64,000 bases of DNA. Source: Clostridium rectalis. GTDB lineage: Bacteria > Bacillota > Clostridia > Clostridiales > Clostridiaceae. Under the pieces are notes generated by a model. It saw only the letters and a list, made by a program, of their open reading frames with translations. It was not told where the DNA came from and did no database searches. A program made the position numbers and the translations under genes. Each line of letters begins with the position of its first letter. Position 1 is the stretch's first letter. The stretch is from the NCBI RefSeq assembly GCF_900626095.1, contig NZ_UYZZ01000002.1, positions 1 through 64,000 of the forward strand. Direction: 5' to 3'. Below are positions 33,902 to 43,810 of this stretch, piece after piece.

Positions 33902-33937
33902 AATTAAAGAGTATATTTATAAATATACTCTTTAATT
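33902..33937. terminator. Palindromic hairpin between NlpC/P60 and transporter genes
   Basis: AATTAAAGAGTATATTTA pairs with its complement, a near-perfect 36-bp palindrome. It splits the wall-peptide genes into two transcription units. Confidence 0.6.
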
Positions 33938-33955
33938 AAATTTTATGACAAAAAT

Positions 33956-35365
33956 CTATTCCCCCAATGTAAATTCTATTGCACCATACAATTGATCTTT
34001 ATAAGTACCTCCCTTATCATCTATATTAAGACATATTGGAGTAACCATAACCTGTCTGGCTTTATAATATTTAACTTCACCATTTTTATCCTTATTATAA
34101 AATCCTGAAAAATCATGTATCATATAATGTTCACCTTTACATTTTCCTATATAAAGCATAACATGACCGTCCATATACAAAGCAGTACCAGGCTTTAAAT
34201 TATTAAATATCTTTTCTCTTTCTTTTTTATCTACATTATTTGATATGTCAAAATATTTTCCTATAAATTTTTCGCTTTGTTCCCCCGTATTTCTTGGAAG
34301 ATTTACTCCCATTGATCTGTATACATCCATAACAAAGGCAGAACAATCCCTAGCATTAAACATACCACCCCAACCATATCTTTCCCCTAGGAACTTAAAA
34401 CTCTGATTTATAATATTTTCCCTTGTATATGGTAAATATCCAACTGATACATCAGAGTTTCTTCTAATAAGGGCAAGTTTAATTTCTAAAGTTCCATCTT
34501 CCTTTCTTGTAGGAAGATTTACTACATAATTACCCGTTATATCCTGACCATAAATTTCATCTCCAAATTCCTCTTCACTTGCCAAAGGAATTTTTACACC
34601 CATATCTATTTGCAACTCTGAAGTATTTTTATTTAGGCCATTATATACTGTATAAATTTTACTACCACTCACAACTAAAAAATTCTTAGTTTCTAAATAT
34701 TTAAACAGCTGCTCTTTTGAAGTTACAGCTACATCTTCTGCTGGAATCCATGCAAGATAATTATAGATTTGTGCAAAATACCATTTTTTATCTTTGCTAC
34801 TACTTAAAATAACCACAGGCTCTATAGGATAAACTGCTGTTTCCATAAGTCTATCAAATTCATAATTATCTCCCTTGGTAAATAACATATCAAAAGTAGG
34901 AAAAGTTTTCATTATAGTTCTTCTGACAGTAATTCCATACCCCACCTTAACCTCATCTTTTAACTCATCTAAATTTAGATTTTCTATAAGGTTATCATAA
35001 TATTTTTGAGAAACTAAATTCCCCTCCTTATCATATCTAGGATATTTAGATGGAGTACTTAAGTTTAAAATTAACCTTTTTCTTTCCTCCTTTGATAAAC
35101 TTTCTTTATAGGATTTTAAATCAACCAAAACATCAGACTTTGCTTCTATTTCTCTATTATATTTTACAATTTCTTCTTTGGACATAATTGTTTTATTTTT
35201 TTTATTTATTTTTTCTATCCAAAAATAAGAGTTTAACATTTTTTCATCAAGCTTTGGTACATTAGTTTTAAATGAATTTTTATCATTTGCCGCTCCCCTT
35301 ACATTAGTAAAAATCACTGCAGTAAAGACTAAAGTTAATATACCTACTAACTTAGATTTAATCAT
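33956..35365 (-). CDS. Secreted SH3/NlpC-P60 cell wall endopeptidase
   Basis: 469 residues. A signal peptide (VGILTLVFTAVIFTNVRGAA) is followed by a long N-terminal region, SH3-like parts near 150-330, and an NlpC/P60 domain near 335-465: GWGGMFNARDCSAFVMDVYR (catalytic Cys), YMDGHVMLYIGKCKG (His), MIHDFSGFYN (second polar residue). The architecture matches YkfC-type enzymes that cut gamma-D-Glu to meso-DAP bonds. It lies before DUF819 and PepV genes, as in wall-peptide recycling clusters. Confidence 0.88.
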   Translation of the reverse strand: MIKSKLVGILTLVFTAVIFTNVRGAANDKNSFKTNVPKLDEKMLNSYFWIEKINKKNKTIMSKEEIVKYNREIEAKSDVLVDLKSYKESLSKEERKRLILNLSTPSKYPRYDKEGNLVSQKYYDNLIENLNLDELKDEVKVGYGITVRRTIMKTFPTFDMLFTKGDNYEFDRLMETAVYPIEPVVILSSSKDKKWYFAQIYNYLAWIPAEDVAVTSKEQLFKYLETKNFLVVSGSKIYTVYNGLNKNTSELQIDMGVKIPLASEEEFGDEIYGQDITGNYVVNLPTRKEDGTLEIKLALIRRNSDVSVGYLPYTRENIINQSFKFLGERYGWGGMFNARDCSAFVMDVYRSMGVNLPRNTGEQSEKFIGKYFDISNNVDKKEREKIFNNLKPGTALYMDGHVMLYIGKCKGEHYMIHDFSGFYNKDKNGEVKYYKARQVMVTPICLNIDDKGGTYKDQLYGAIEFTLGE

Positions 35366-35376
35366 AAACTCTCCCC

Positions 35377-36537
35377 CTATAATAGAGATAATATTTTTCC
35401 TACTAAAAGCCCTCCACCGGTACCTACTATATATCCCATAAGAGCCATAAGTACTCCTATAGGCACTAAAGCCTCACTATATGCAGCTGCTAATATAGGT
35501 GCAGAAGCGACTCCTCCTATGTTTGCAAGACTAGCAACTCCACAGGTGAATAAATCTAGTTTAAATATTTTTGCAGATATTGTTAATAATAATGCATGTA
35601 TAGCTAAAATTACAAATCCCGAAATAATATATATAGGTGCCTTTGTAAGTTCTGCAAAATTTGCTCTAGATGCTATTAATGCAACTATTGTATAAAGCAT
35701 GATATTTGATAATTGAGATGATCCAGGAATTTTAGCTACAGGTGTCATAGCAAATACAATTCCTAAAAATGTAGCAATTATAACTGTCCATGTACTACCT
35801 TGGAAGAACTGAGAGTTGGGCATTAGTCGTCCTAAATAAATAGATACAGCGGAAACAAATAAACTTAATCCTAAAAGTAATATTAAATCCCCAAATTCTA
35901 TTTCTTTTCTCATACTTTGTTTTTTATTATTTAATTTCTCACCTATCTCATCTATAAGGCTAGTATCTGATTTAGTCCATTTATTAAATCTACATGCAAA
36001 GGATACAAGCCATAATAAAAACATTACCCATATTGAATAATTTATAGAATCCATTAAAAGTGTATAGCCAAGCTTAGCATCAGGTACATTTAAAGCCCCT
36101 TGTACCGCTACCATATTTCCTGTTCCCCCTATCCAGCTTCCTGCAAGAGCAGCAAATGCCTTCCAGGTATCAGTTTCATAAAAACCTTTAAAAATAGCAT
36201 AGGTAAGTATAAAACCTATCATTATACTTAAGGTAGCAGAAAAAAATCCTATAAGCATTTTGGGCCCCAATTTAACAATTTCCCTCATATCACATCTTAA
36301 AAGCATTAAAAATATCATTGCTGGAAGTAAATTATCTTTAAGTGATTTATATACCCTATTTATCTCATCTGTCTTTTGCCACATACCTAAGGTCGATAAA
36401 AGCATAGCTGTGAAATACAAAAGTACAATAGCTGGAACATACTTGAAAAAATTTGACTTTGTTTTTTTCTCTGCAAGAACAAGAATGCTAGCAAAAAAGA
36501 TTAGAAAAGCAATGTAAGTAAACCCCCTAGTTATCAA
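35377..36537 (-). CDS. DUF819-family membrane protein (YjcL-like)
   Basis: 386 residues, ten or more membrane segments. It starts ITRGFTYIAFLIFFASILVL and contains AALAGSWIGGTGNMVAVQGA and ASLANIGGVASAPILAAAYS, the DUF819 blocks. The family is a likely transporter. It is 11 bases upstream of the NlpC/P60 gene and downstream of PepV, in one operon; wall-peptide uptake is plausible. Confidence 0.85.
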   Translation of the reverse strand: MITRGFTYIAFLIFFASILVLAEKKTKSNFFKYVPAIVLLYFTAMLLSTLGMWQKTDEINRVYKSLKDNLLPAMIFLMLLRCDMREIVKLGPKMLIGFFSATLSIMIGFILTYAIFKGFYETDTWKAFAALAGSWIGGTGNMVAVQGALNVPDAKLGYTLLMDSINYSIWVMFLLWLVSFACRFNKWTKSDTSLIDEIGEKLNNKKQSMRKEIEFGDLILLLGLSLFVSAVSIYLGRLMPNSQFFQGSTWTVIIATFLGIVFAMTPVAKIPGSSQLSNIMLYTIVALIASRANFAELTKAPIYIISGFVILAIHALLLTISAKIFKLDLFTCGVASLANIGGVASAPILAAAYSEALVPIGVLMALMGYIVGTGGGLLVGKILSLL

Positions 36538-36586
36538 ATGAAATTCCCCCTTTTATTTATATTTTATATATATTTATATGATTAAA

Positions 36587-37960
36587 TTACTTAGCTAATT
36601 CACAAATTGCTGCAGCCATTATTTGAATACTTTTCATTAAAGAATCTATTTCTATATATTCATTTGGTTGATGCTCAACTTTAGGTTGTCCTTTAAATAC
36701 AGGTCCAAAAGCTACTATATTATCCATGGCCTTTGCATAGGTGCCCCCTCCTATACATATAAGTTCTGCTTTTTCTCCTGTTTTTTCTTCATAAACCTTT
36801 TGAAGTTTTTTAATAAATTCACTGTCAGGTGATACATAAAGACTATGTTTATGTCTTGTATAAACCTCTTGTAATCTTCCTATTTCCATCTTCTCTTTGA
36901 ATATATCTATAAAATCCTCAAACTTCTTAGTTACAGGGTACCTCATGTTCATTTCTATAGCTATCTCTTCTTCATTCCCAATGATAGTACCAAGATTAAA
37001 TATAAAACTTCCCGATACTTCATCTTGTAAATTTATACCTAAGCTTTTTCCATCAGTATTTAATCCTATATACTCTTTCATAAAACATAAAAACTCATTA
37101 GTATCTAAAGAAAAATCTATATCATTTAAGAACAATATTAAGTTCATAATAGCATTTTTTCCTTTGTGTGGAGTACTTCCATGAGCTGATATTCCGTAAG
37201 ATTTTATTAAAATTTCATTATCTTTTTCCTCTATAACTATATCCTTATACTTATCTTTTAACATTTTTATAGAATTAATCTTTTGCTTTTCTCCCTTTAT
37301 TAAAGCCTCTGCATAATCAGGTACAACATTAGGCGCTATTCCTCCTCTTATAGATTTTAATATTAAATCCCCTTTACTGTCTAAAACTTTTTTATATTTA
37401 CTAGTTACAATTCCCTTTTCCCCATTTATAATAGGATATTCAGAATCCGGTGTGAACCCCGCTACTGGTATCTCTTCTCCCTTTTTCACATAGTGTTTTA
37501 CACAATTACTCCCTGTTTCTTCATTAGTTCCAAATATTATTCTAACTCTTTTATTTAGAGGAATATTTAAATCCTTAATGGCTTTTAATGCATATATTGC
37601 TCCTATGGTAGGTCCTTTATCATCTGTTGTACCTCTGCCATAAATCTTACCACCATGAATTTCTCCCCCATATGGAGGGTATTTCCATCCATCCCCTTCT
37701 GGAACCACATCTAAATGACCTAATACTGCTACCATTTCATCACCTTGTCCATATTCCGCATATCCTATCATATTGTCAAGGTTTACAGTATTAAATCCTA
37801 AATTTTCTGAAAGTTTCAGAGAGTACTCTAGCGCTTTATAAACCCCTTCTCCAAAAGGCATGTTCCCCTTAGATCCTTCCTCTACACTTTTAATTTGTAC
37901 ACACTTTTGTATAGACTGAATTATTTCGTCCTTCATATCTAATATTTTTCTATCTAACAT
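36587..37960 (-). CDS. PepV-type dipeptidase (M20 family), second copy
   Basis: 457 residues, MLDRKILDMKDEIIQSIQKC. It has the metal blocks GHLDVVPEGDGWKYPPYGG, YGRGTTDDKGPTIGAIYAL, FGTNEETGSNCVKHYV and IGGGTYAKAMDNIVAF with VEHQPNEY. It is similar along its length to the 30132 enzyme, with GSTPHKGKNA in place of GSLPHLGKNA. It heads an operon with DUF819 and NlpC/P60, so it probably cuts imported murein dipeptides. Confidence 0.9.
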   Translation of the reverse strand: MLDRKILDMKDEIIQSIQKCVQIKSVEEGSKGNMPFGEGVYKALEYSLKLSENLGFNTVNLDNMIGYAEYGQGDEMVAVLGHLDVVPEGDGWKYPPYGGEIHGGKIYGRGTTDDKGPTIGAIYALKAIKDLNIPLNKRVRIIFGTNEETGSNCVKHYVKKGEEIPVAGFTPDSEYPIINGEKGIVTSKYKKVLDSKGDLILKSIRGGIAPNVVPDYAEALIKGEKQKINSIKMLKDKYKDIVIEEKDNEILIKSYGISAHGSTPHKGKNAIMNLILFLNDIDFSLDTNEFLCFMKEYIGLNTDGKSLGINLQDEVSGSFIFNLGTIIGNEEEIAIEMNMRYPVTKKFEDFIDIFKEKMEIGRLQEVYTRHKHSLYVSPDSEFIKKLQKVYEEKTGEKAELICIGGGTYAKAMDNIVAFGPVFKGQPKVEHQPNEYIEIDSLMKSIQIMAAAICELAK

Positions 37961-38114
37961 ATTAAACCTCCTTCTACTTTAATTATATATACTATATTAA
38001 ATTACCAATTTTCTGAAGATTTGTCAAATAGCTAGTTTTTGTTCCTTGCTTGTATATATTTTTCTATAATGTTATATTTATTTTAGTAGAAAATCTATAA
38101 GGGACGTGATTATT

Positions 38115-39008
38115 GTGGAACTAACAAAAATTAAGGGGAATACTTACTATGTAAATGCACCTACTAATACAGGTATATACGTATTTAAAAATAAGAATTG
38201 TCTCCTTATTGATACGGGTATCAATAATACCCAAGCTAGGCAAGTAGATGAGATACTAATTAAAAATAATCTCCATCCAAAATATATAATAAATACTCAT
38301 TATCATCTAGACCATTGTGGAGGAAATAATTATTTCACAAAAAAATATCCTGGATGCATAGTATACACTACTTCTAAAGAAAAAATATTTATGGAAAATA
38401 TTGAATTATACCCATCTATGATATTCGGATCCACTCCCATGAAGGGATTATTTCGAGGTAACAAATCCTTTAAAGTGGATTATATTTTAGAATATGGCAT
38501 TAATAAAATTAATGATGAAAAATTTGAAGTTATTCCTTTGAAAGGTCATACTGAAGAACAGATAGGTTTTATAACTAATGAAAGAGTTTGTTTTTTAGGT
38601 GATTCTATATTCAGTGATGAAACAATGGTAAAATATTCTCTTCCTTATTTATATCACATAGGAGAGAGTATTGATACATTGAACTCCATAAAAAAAATAG
38701 ATGCTGATTTTTTTGTATTAGGCCATAGCAATGACAGATTTTTAGAAAAAAAAGATTTATATGAATTAGTAGATAAAAATTTAAAAAATATAGAAAGCTA
38801 TTGTGATGAGATCTTGCAATTATTAGATGAACCTCTAACAAAAGAAGACATACTTCAAAATCTTGTCATTTTAAATGATTTACCTATGAATCTTTTACAA
38901 TATCATATTAATCTTTCTGCCTTATCCGCATTTCTTTCCCATCTTTACAATAATGATAAAATTGATTTTTCATTACAAGAAGGTAAACTTTACTTTTTCA
39001 AAAAATAA
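38115..39008 (+). CDS. Metallo-beta-lactamase-fold hydrolase
   Basis: About 297 residues. THYHLDHCGGNNYFTKKYPG is the zinc HxHxDH motif; PLKGHTEEQIGFI, VCFLGDSIFSDETM and VLGHSNDRFLEKKD supply the later His and Asp ligands. A winged-helix-like end (about 230-297) extends the fold. GTG 38115 is chosen because AAGGGA is spaced better than to GTG 38106. Divergent from PepV; substrate unknown. Confidence 0.85.
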   Translation: MELTKIKGNTYYVNAPTNTGIYVFKNKNCLLIDTGINNTQARQVDEILIKNNLHPKYIINTHYHLDHCGGNNYFTKKYPGCIVYTTSKEKIFMENIELYPSMIFGSTPMKGLFRGNKSFKVDYILEYGINKINDEKFEVIPLKGHTEEQIGFITNERVCFLGDSIFSDETMVKYSLPYLYHIGESIDTLNSIKKIDADFFVLGHSNDRFLEKKDLYELVDKNLKNIESYCDEILQLLDEPLTKEDILQNLVILNDLPMNLLQYHINLSALSAFLSHLYNNDKIDFSLQEGKLYFFKK

Positions 39009-39032
39009 AGAGCATGTAAAAACATGCTCTTT
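39007..39032. terminator. Bidirectional terminator between convergent genes
   Basis: AAAGAGCATGT pairs with ACATGCTCTTT over four bases. It overlaps the last codon of the minus-strand gene. Confidence 0.8.
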
Positions 39033-40080
39033 AAAATTTTACTTTTTTAAATTTACCATCATTTATTATACCTATACCTCTATTGTAATATTGTACTAGT
39101 TTCCCCTTATACTTTGTTTCTTTTCCCGAAACTATATCCTTTACTATCCCCTCATCTTCATTGTTTGTATATACTTTGCCATCTGACATTATGTGTATGT
39201 TTTCTTTTTTTACTGAATTATTTAACTTAATTTCTTTCCATGAACTTTCATTTTCTTTTAGACTACCGTAAAATACTTTATTTACTCTTTCATTAATTAC
39301 ATCTCCCACATAGACATTATCTTCTTCGTCTACACCTAAAATGCATAAATTATTAGTACCAGGTATTCTTAGTGAATTTTCTCTCTCACTAATTCTAACT
39401 CTTCCGTATCTTAAATCTTCGTATATGAATACATCATCCCTACTTAATACAGCTATTTTTCCTACCTTTGAATATCCCTTATATTTTTCCATTTGTGACA
39501 TTACATTAAGTCTATATATATTACTTCTCTCATCATTTGTTTGTACTTTTACATATTCTACCCCATTTAAAGTTGAGATTACATGATCTAAAATTTTATA
39601 TTTCCCATTAGCTAAAGGAATCTTTACTTCATTGTAATGATTATCCGTTATAATAGCTCTATCATCCTTATCTCTGTCATAATAACATACCTTTAAATAA
39701 TCTGATCCTTCACTAAATTTTTCCCATATATACATTCTATGTCTGTCTGGTAGCCATGTATAATACCAAGTTTCAGCCCTTGTAGGTATCTCAACCTTTT
39801 TCTCTTCTCCATCAAATGTATTTATTATAATTATGTTATTCCCTTGCTTATAAGAAACATATTTTCCATCATAAGAAAGTTTAACTGATTCTGCATCTTG
39901 TGGTATAGGTACCTGTACATTTTTATCTATACCTTCTGATTCCATTTCCTCTACCTTTTCTATTTTGCATTGTCCTTTATTAGTTAAATAGTATCTATCC
40001 ACATAAAAAAGTGTTGAAAGTTCAAGAGTTAACGGAACTATACTCCATATAATTAATCTTTTTAATAACTTCATCTTCAC
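39031..40080 (-). CDS. Extracytoplasmic beta-propeller-like protein (anchored)
   Basis: 349 residues with an N-terminal membrane segment (RLIIWSIVPLTLELSTLFY) followed by repeated short strands (VKLSYDGKYVSYKQGNNIII, LPDRHRMYIWEKFS) typical of beta-propeller repeats. No catalytic motif. It is last in an operon with the NAGPA-type protein and the second propeller, downstream of a two-component system; perhaps an accessory wall or polysaccharide protein. Confidence 0.6.
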   Translation of the reverse strand: MKMKLLKRLIIWSIVPLTLELSTLFYVDRYYLTNKGQCKIEKVEEMESEGIDKNVQVPIPQDAESVKLSYDGKYVSYKQGNNIIIINTFDGEEKKVEIPTRAETWYYTWLPDRHRMYIWEKFSEGSDYLKVCYYDRDKDDRAIITDNHYNEVKIPLANGKYKILDHVISTLNGVEYVKVQTNDERSNIYRLNVMSQMEKYKGYSKVGKIAVLSRDDVFIYEDLRYGRVRISERENSLRIPGTNNLCILGVDEEDNVYVGDVINERVNKVFYGSLKENESSWKEIKLNNSVKKENIHIMSDGKVYTNNEDEGIVKDIVSGKETKYKGKLVQYYNRGIGIINDGKFKKVKF

Positions 40081-40087
40081 ACTCTCC

Positions 40088-41077
40088 TTAAGGTGCTACA
40101 TAAAATGCAGTAGCTACAGTTCTTTCACCCGTACTATTACAAGGATTATTTATTATTTCTCCTTTATAATACATAGTACTTGAAGATCCTCCATCTAAAT
40201 TTCCCGCGTTCCATACACCTTGTTCTAAAAGAACATCTTGTAAATCTTTTAAACTTGCTCCTTCTTTAAACAATTTTCTACCATCAATCACTATAAACAC
40301 TACAGTACCATCCCTCTTCTGACCTATGGCTGTTCTCGGTTGGAGTCCTTGTTCACCCTCATCTTCTACCTGTGGTTTTCCATTAACTATTAAAGTTCTA
40401 TTAAAAGTTAATGCTTCCTTTAAATTCATTTTCTTTAATTCATTAAAAGTTTTTTTACCTACAATTAACTTTCCTTTATCATCAAATGCCATAACATCAA
40501 CTTCTTCGTCATCCTTAAGATTGTTTCGCACAATTTTTCCATCGGATATTACTAAACCTTCTGGATAGGCACCTGTTCCTACCCACTCTTTTCCACTATC
40601 ATTTTTATCGAAAAACCCGCCTCCGTTTATTGCTGCTATAGCCTTTCTTTCCTTGGCCATTTCACTTACTCTTTGACCTTGAACACCAATTTTACTTGTA
40701 CACGCAACCTTAACTCTTTTAGGATCTTTTATTTCTAATATATATCCATCAAATCTATTTTGATGAACATTATATCTAGTAATGCTTTTATCTTCATCTC
40801 CGCTTATTTGTATATCTCCCACATCTTGCTTATCATATACCTTACTATTATTCACCATTTTACTTATTTCATCTTTGGATAAAAATAGTGTAGCTATGTA
40901 TTGATGTTTAAAGGTTGACATTGCTGTACCTACTAAAATCTTTTTAACATTATGAAATGGTCCATGAAATACAAGTATTATTCCTGTTATGCTTAAAAAT
41001 AATATTTGGTATATTATAAAAAACATAAACTTTTTTATAGAAAACTTTTTTTTCTTTTTTCTCTTCTTCTTGTCCAA
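40088..41077 (-). CDS. Phosphodiester glycosidase (NAGPA/DUF2233 domain) protein, secreted
   Basis: 329 residues. A basic start (MDKKKRKKKKKFSIKKFMFF) leads into one membrane helix, then an extracellular domain with AAINGGGFFDKND, PRTAIGQKRDGTVVFIVIDG and NAGNLDGGSSSTMYYKGEI, the NAGPA core. Enzymes of this family remove GlcNAc from mannose-6-phosphate diesters; in bacteria they act in exopolysaccharide or teichoic acid turnover. Between two propeller-like proteins in one operon. Confidence 0.85.
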   Translation of the reverse strand: MDKKKRKKKKKFSIKKFMFFIIYQILFLSITGIILVFHGPFHNVKKILVGTAMSTFKHQYIATLFLSKDEISKMVNNSKVYDKQDVGDIQISGDEDKSITRYNVHQNRFDGYILEIKDPKRVKVACTSKIGVQGQRVSEMAKERKAIAAINGGGFFDKNDSGKEWVGTGAYPEGLVISDGKIVRNNLKDDEEVDVMAFDDKGKLIVGKKTFNELKKMNLKEALTFNRTLIVNGKPQVEDEGEQGLQPRTAIGQKRDGTVVFIVIDGRKLFKEGASLKDLQDVLLEQGVWNAGNLDGGSSSTMYYKGEIINNPCNSTGERTVATAFYVAP

Positions 41078-41091
41078 TAAATCTCTCTCCC

Positions 41092-42264
41092 TTATTTAAA
41101 ATAAAAAATATACATCAAATTTTCCCCATCTTCTTTATCTTCATAAAAAGAAGCTACAAGTTTTTTATTATCCTCACTCCAATTTAAATTATTGTTTTTT
41201 ATATAAATATTTTTATATATCATTAAATTATAACTAATAGAATTTTTATATACCTTAGCCGCATAAAGATTTTTATTACCTTCTTTGTCCATTTTCACAT
41301 AGGCTATATTTTTTCTATCATTTGAAAGCTTAAACATAATAACTTCATCATCAAGTAATAAATTTATATCTCTTTTAGGTACATTGTATATGAAAAGAGC
41401 TTTTTCATTATTAAACTTACCGGTAAAAATTAAATTTTCGTTATCAAGTGCATCAATTTTTTTAATATTTCCTTTAAATATAAAAGATACTTTATTAGGC
41501 TTATCTAAATTTATGTGATATATATAACTATAAAAGTCTTCATCCCATTTATAGCATTGTAAAAAAATATTTTTACAATCTTTAGAAATACATATATCAA
41601 AAATATTCCCTAATTTTTTTACCTTCTTTTCATCTAATATATTTATATTTTTATTTAAATTTGTATCATGAAAAAACAGTTTATCTTTGACACCTATATA
41701 TCCACTACTATCTGGCATCCATTTTAAAAATGTTTTATAGTCAATGTTTTCCGCCTTCTGATCCTTTAAGCTATATATAAAGCTTTTATTTTCATTGTCA
41801 TTAACCTTATAAATACTTTTATCTAATATATCTTTTCCTGCACTATAAAATATCTTTTTTTTATCTGGAGAGGAAATCATAAAATTTTGACTTTTATTGT
41901 GTATAGGGCTTAATGGCTTAGACTTATTTTCTTTAATATTTAAAATATTTATTTGAAAATAATTAATTTTATTATCCTTTGAATCTACAAAACTATCACT
42001 ACTATTTCGAGTTGTACACACTATATTTTCATCATCTACAAAATCACAACATTCCCCAATACCATCGAAGGGAATGGATACCTTTTCTACTTTATTTAAA
42101 GAAATAACTTCATCTTTATCCTTTCCTAATGTACTTTCCACAAAATCTTTTTCATCTAAAGTAAAAACTTTAGTATAATCCTCTTTTTCATATTTTATTA
42201 AATAAAAACCTAAACCTAAAACTATTACAATTAAAAATATACTTTTAGCTTTATAGTTACCCAC
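41092..42264 (-). CDS. Membrane-anchored beta-propeller-like protein
   Basis: 390 residues. An N-terminal helix (KSIFLIVIVLGLGFYLIKYE) anchors a long soluble part with repeated strands: ISSPDKKKIFYSAGKD, LKWMPDSSGYIGVKDK, ISKDCKNIFLQCYKW and LSNDRKNIAYVKMDKEGNKN. The alternation of polar turns and strands resembles TolB/WD propeller blades; about seven can be counted. Downstream of the histidine kinase by 83 bases, in the same direction. Confidence 0.6.
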   Translation of the reverse strand: MGNYKAKSIFLIVIVLGLGFYLIKYEKEDYTKVFTLDEKDFVESTLGKDKDEVISLNKVEKVSIPFDGIGECCDFVDDENIVCTTRNSSDSFVDSKDNKINYFQINILNIKENKSKPLSPIHNKSQNFMISSPDKKKIFYSAGKDILDKSIYKVNDNENKSFIYSLKDQKAENIDYKTFLKWMPDSSGYIGVKDKLFFHDTNLNKNINILDEKKVKKLGNIFDICISKDCKNIFLQCYKWDEDFYSYIYHINLDKPNKVSFIFKGNIKKIDALDNENLIFTGKFNNEKALFIYNVPKRDINLLLDDEVIMFKLSNDRKNIAYVKMDKEGNKNLYAAKVYKNSISYNLMIYKNIYIKNNNLNWSEDNKKLVASFYEDKEDGENLMYIFYFK

Positions 42265-42347
42265 AATTTCCTCCTAAATATCCTTATTTTATATTATATA
42301 TCATACTTGTATCTAACATTGTTAAAGTTGTATCTAAATTGTAAAAA

Positions 42348-43808
42348 TTATAAAAGTGGAAATTCTATTGTAACCTTTGTCCATTCCTTTACCTTACTTT
42401 TTATATGAACTTGTCCATTATGTTTTTCCACTATTGTTTTTACTATAGAAAGCCCTAATCCATTTCCTCCTTTTTCTCTAGATAATTTCTTATCTACCCT
42501 AAAAAAAGGTTGAAATATATTTTCTATATCTTTTAAATCTATTCCCTCACCTTCATCTATCACTTCTATTATTGCCTTACTATATTTTTTATAAGCGTTT
42601 ACTTTTATAGTTGAATTTACATAACCATATTTTATAGAATTATCAATAATATTTATAAAAATTTGTTTTAACTTATCCTTATCTGCTTTTATATTAATGT
42701 TACCCTCTATGTTGCTTTGTATTGTAATATTATACCTTCTTGCCTTTATAAACATTTCTTCACAAGTAATATTCAATATCCTCGATAAATCTATGAAATC
42801 AAATTCATAGGAAAAATCCTTATAAGTATTCTTTGAAAGATCTAAAAGTTCAACTACCATTCTATTTAATCTTTCACTTTCCTGTCTTATATGTGCTATT
42901 CCCTTTTTAAAAAACTCCTCTTCGGTAAATCCGTTATCTTCAATTATCTCTGAATAACCTAATATTGTAGTAATAGGCGTTTTTAGTTCATGAGTTACAT
43001 TATCAAAAAATACTTTCCTACTCATTTCCACTTCTCTTAAAGCATCCCTATCTCTTTTTATAGTTATAATCTGATCTTTTATAGTTTCTACCATACTTTT
43101 AAAACTCTTTGCAAGTTCTCCTATTTCATCTTTACTTGTTATACAAACATCAACTTCAAAATCACCTTGTTTTATTTTTTTAGAAGCTTCTTGCAAGTTT
43201 ATTATAGGTCTTGTTATATGCTGAGTTAACATGGATGATAACAAGACTATAAAGAAAAATAAAGAGCATGCTATTATTTTTATAGTACTTATTATATGAT
43301 TACTCCCACTATAAAACTTTGTATAATCCCTTGTGTATCTTAAAATTCCAATATTCTTTTCATTTAAATTTATTGGATAACTTAAATTAACAAAAAACTT
43401 ATTATTTTTTTTATTTATACTATATGAGGTCTTTCCCTCTAAAGCTAGTTTTAAATCTTCTGTACTATCTTTATCATCTCTATGACCATAAGAGTCCCAA
43501 AGTATCTCCCCTGCATCAGAATATAGTGATATTTCATCACCTATTTTATAGCTTAATTCTTCTGTTATATTTTTCCCTTCCACTTTAAATATAGATTTGT
43601 TTGGCTCAGTATTATTAAGAATAAAATATTGTTTTAAATATATATCTATATCCTTCCTTACTTGTTTCATCTCTTTTTCTATTATGTACTGATTATTATT
43701 ATTAATTATTTTTTCTGTAGAATATATTAGAACTATAATTCCTATAAAAAATACACAAGAAAAGCTTATCAGTATTTTATACCTTAGAGAAATTTTCACA
43801 ATTTTCAC
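42348..43808 (-). CDS. Sensor histidine kinase (OmpR-type system)
   Basis: 486 residues. Two membrane helices (about 10-28, 175-195) flank an extracellular sensor region of about 145 residues. HAMP about 197-250 (TRPIINLQEASKKIKQGDFE), HisKA with the phospho-His in FFDNVTHELKTPITTILGYS, then HATPase with NIIDNSIKYG, IDEGEGID and GGNGLGLSIVKTIVEKHNGQ. Two bases downstream of its regulator. Signal unknown; the secreted glycosidase cluster suggests wall or polysaccharide sensing. Confidence 0.9.
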   Translation of the reverse strand: MKIVKISLRYKILISFSCVFFIGIIVLIYSTEKIINNNNQYIIEKEMKQVRKDIDIYLKQYFILNNTEPNKSIFKVEGKNITEELSYKIGDEISLYSDAGEILWDSYGHRDDKDSTEDLKLALEGKTSYSINKKNNKFFVNLSYPINLNEKNIGILRYTRDYTKFYSGSNHIISTIKIIACSLFFFIVLLSSMLTQHITRPIINLQEASKKIKQGDFEVDVCITSKDEIGELAKSFKSMVETIKDQIITIKRDRDALREVEMSRKVFFDNVTHELKTPITTILGYSEIIEDNGFTEEEFFKKGIAHIRQESERLNRMVVELLDLSKNTYKDFSYEFDFIDLSRILNITCEEMFIKARRYNITIQSNIEGNINIKADKDKLKQIFINIIDNSIKYGYVNSTIKVNAYKKYSKAIIEVIDEGEGIDLKDIENIFQPFFRVDKKLSREKGGNGLGLSIVKTIVEKHNGQVHIKSKVKEWTKVTIEFPLL

Positions 43809-43810
43809 CT

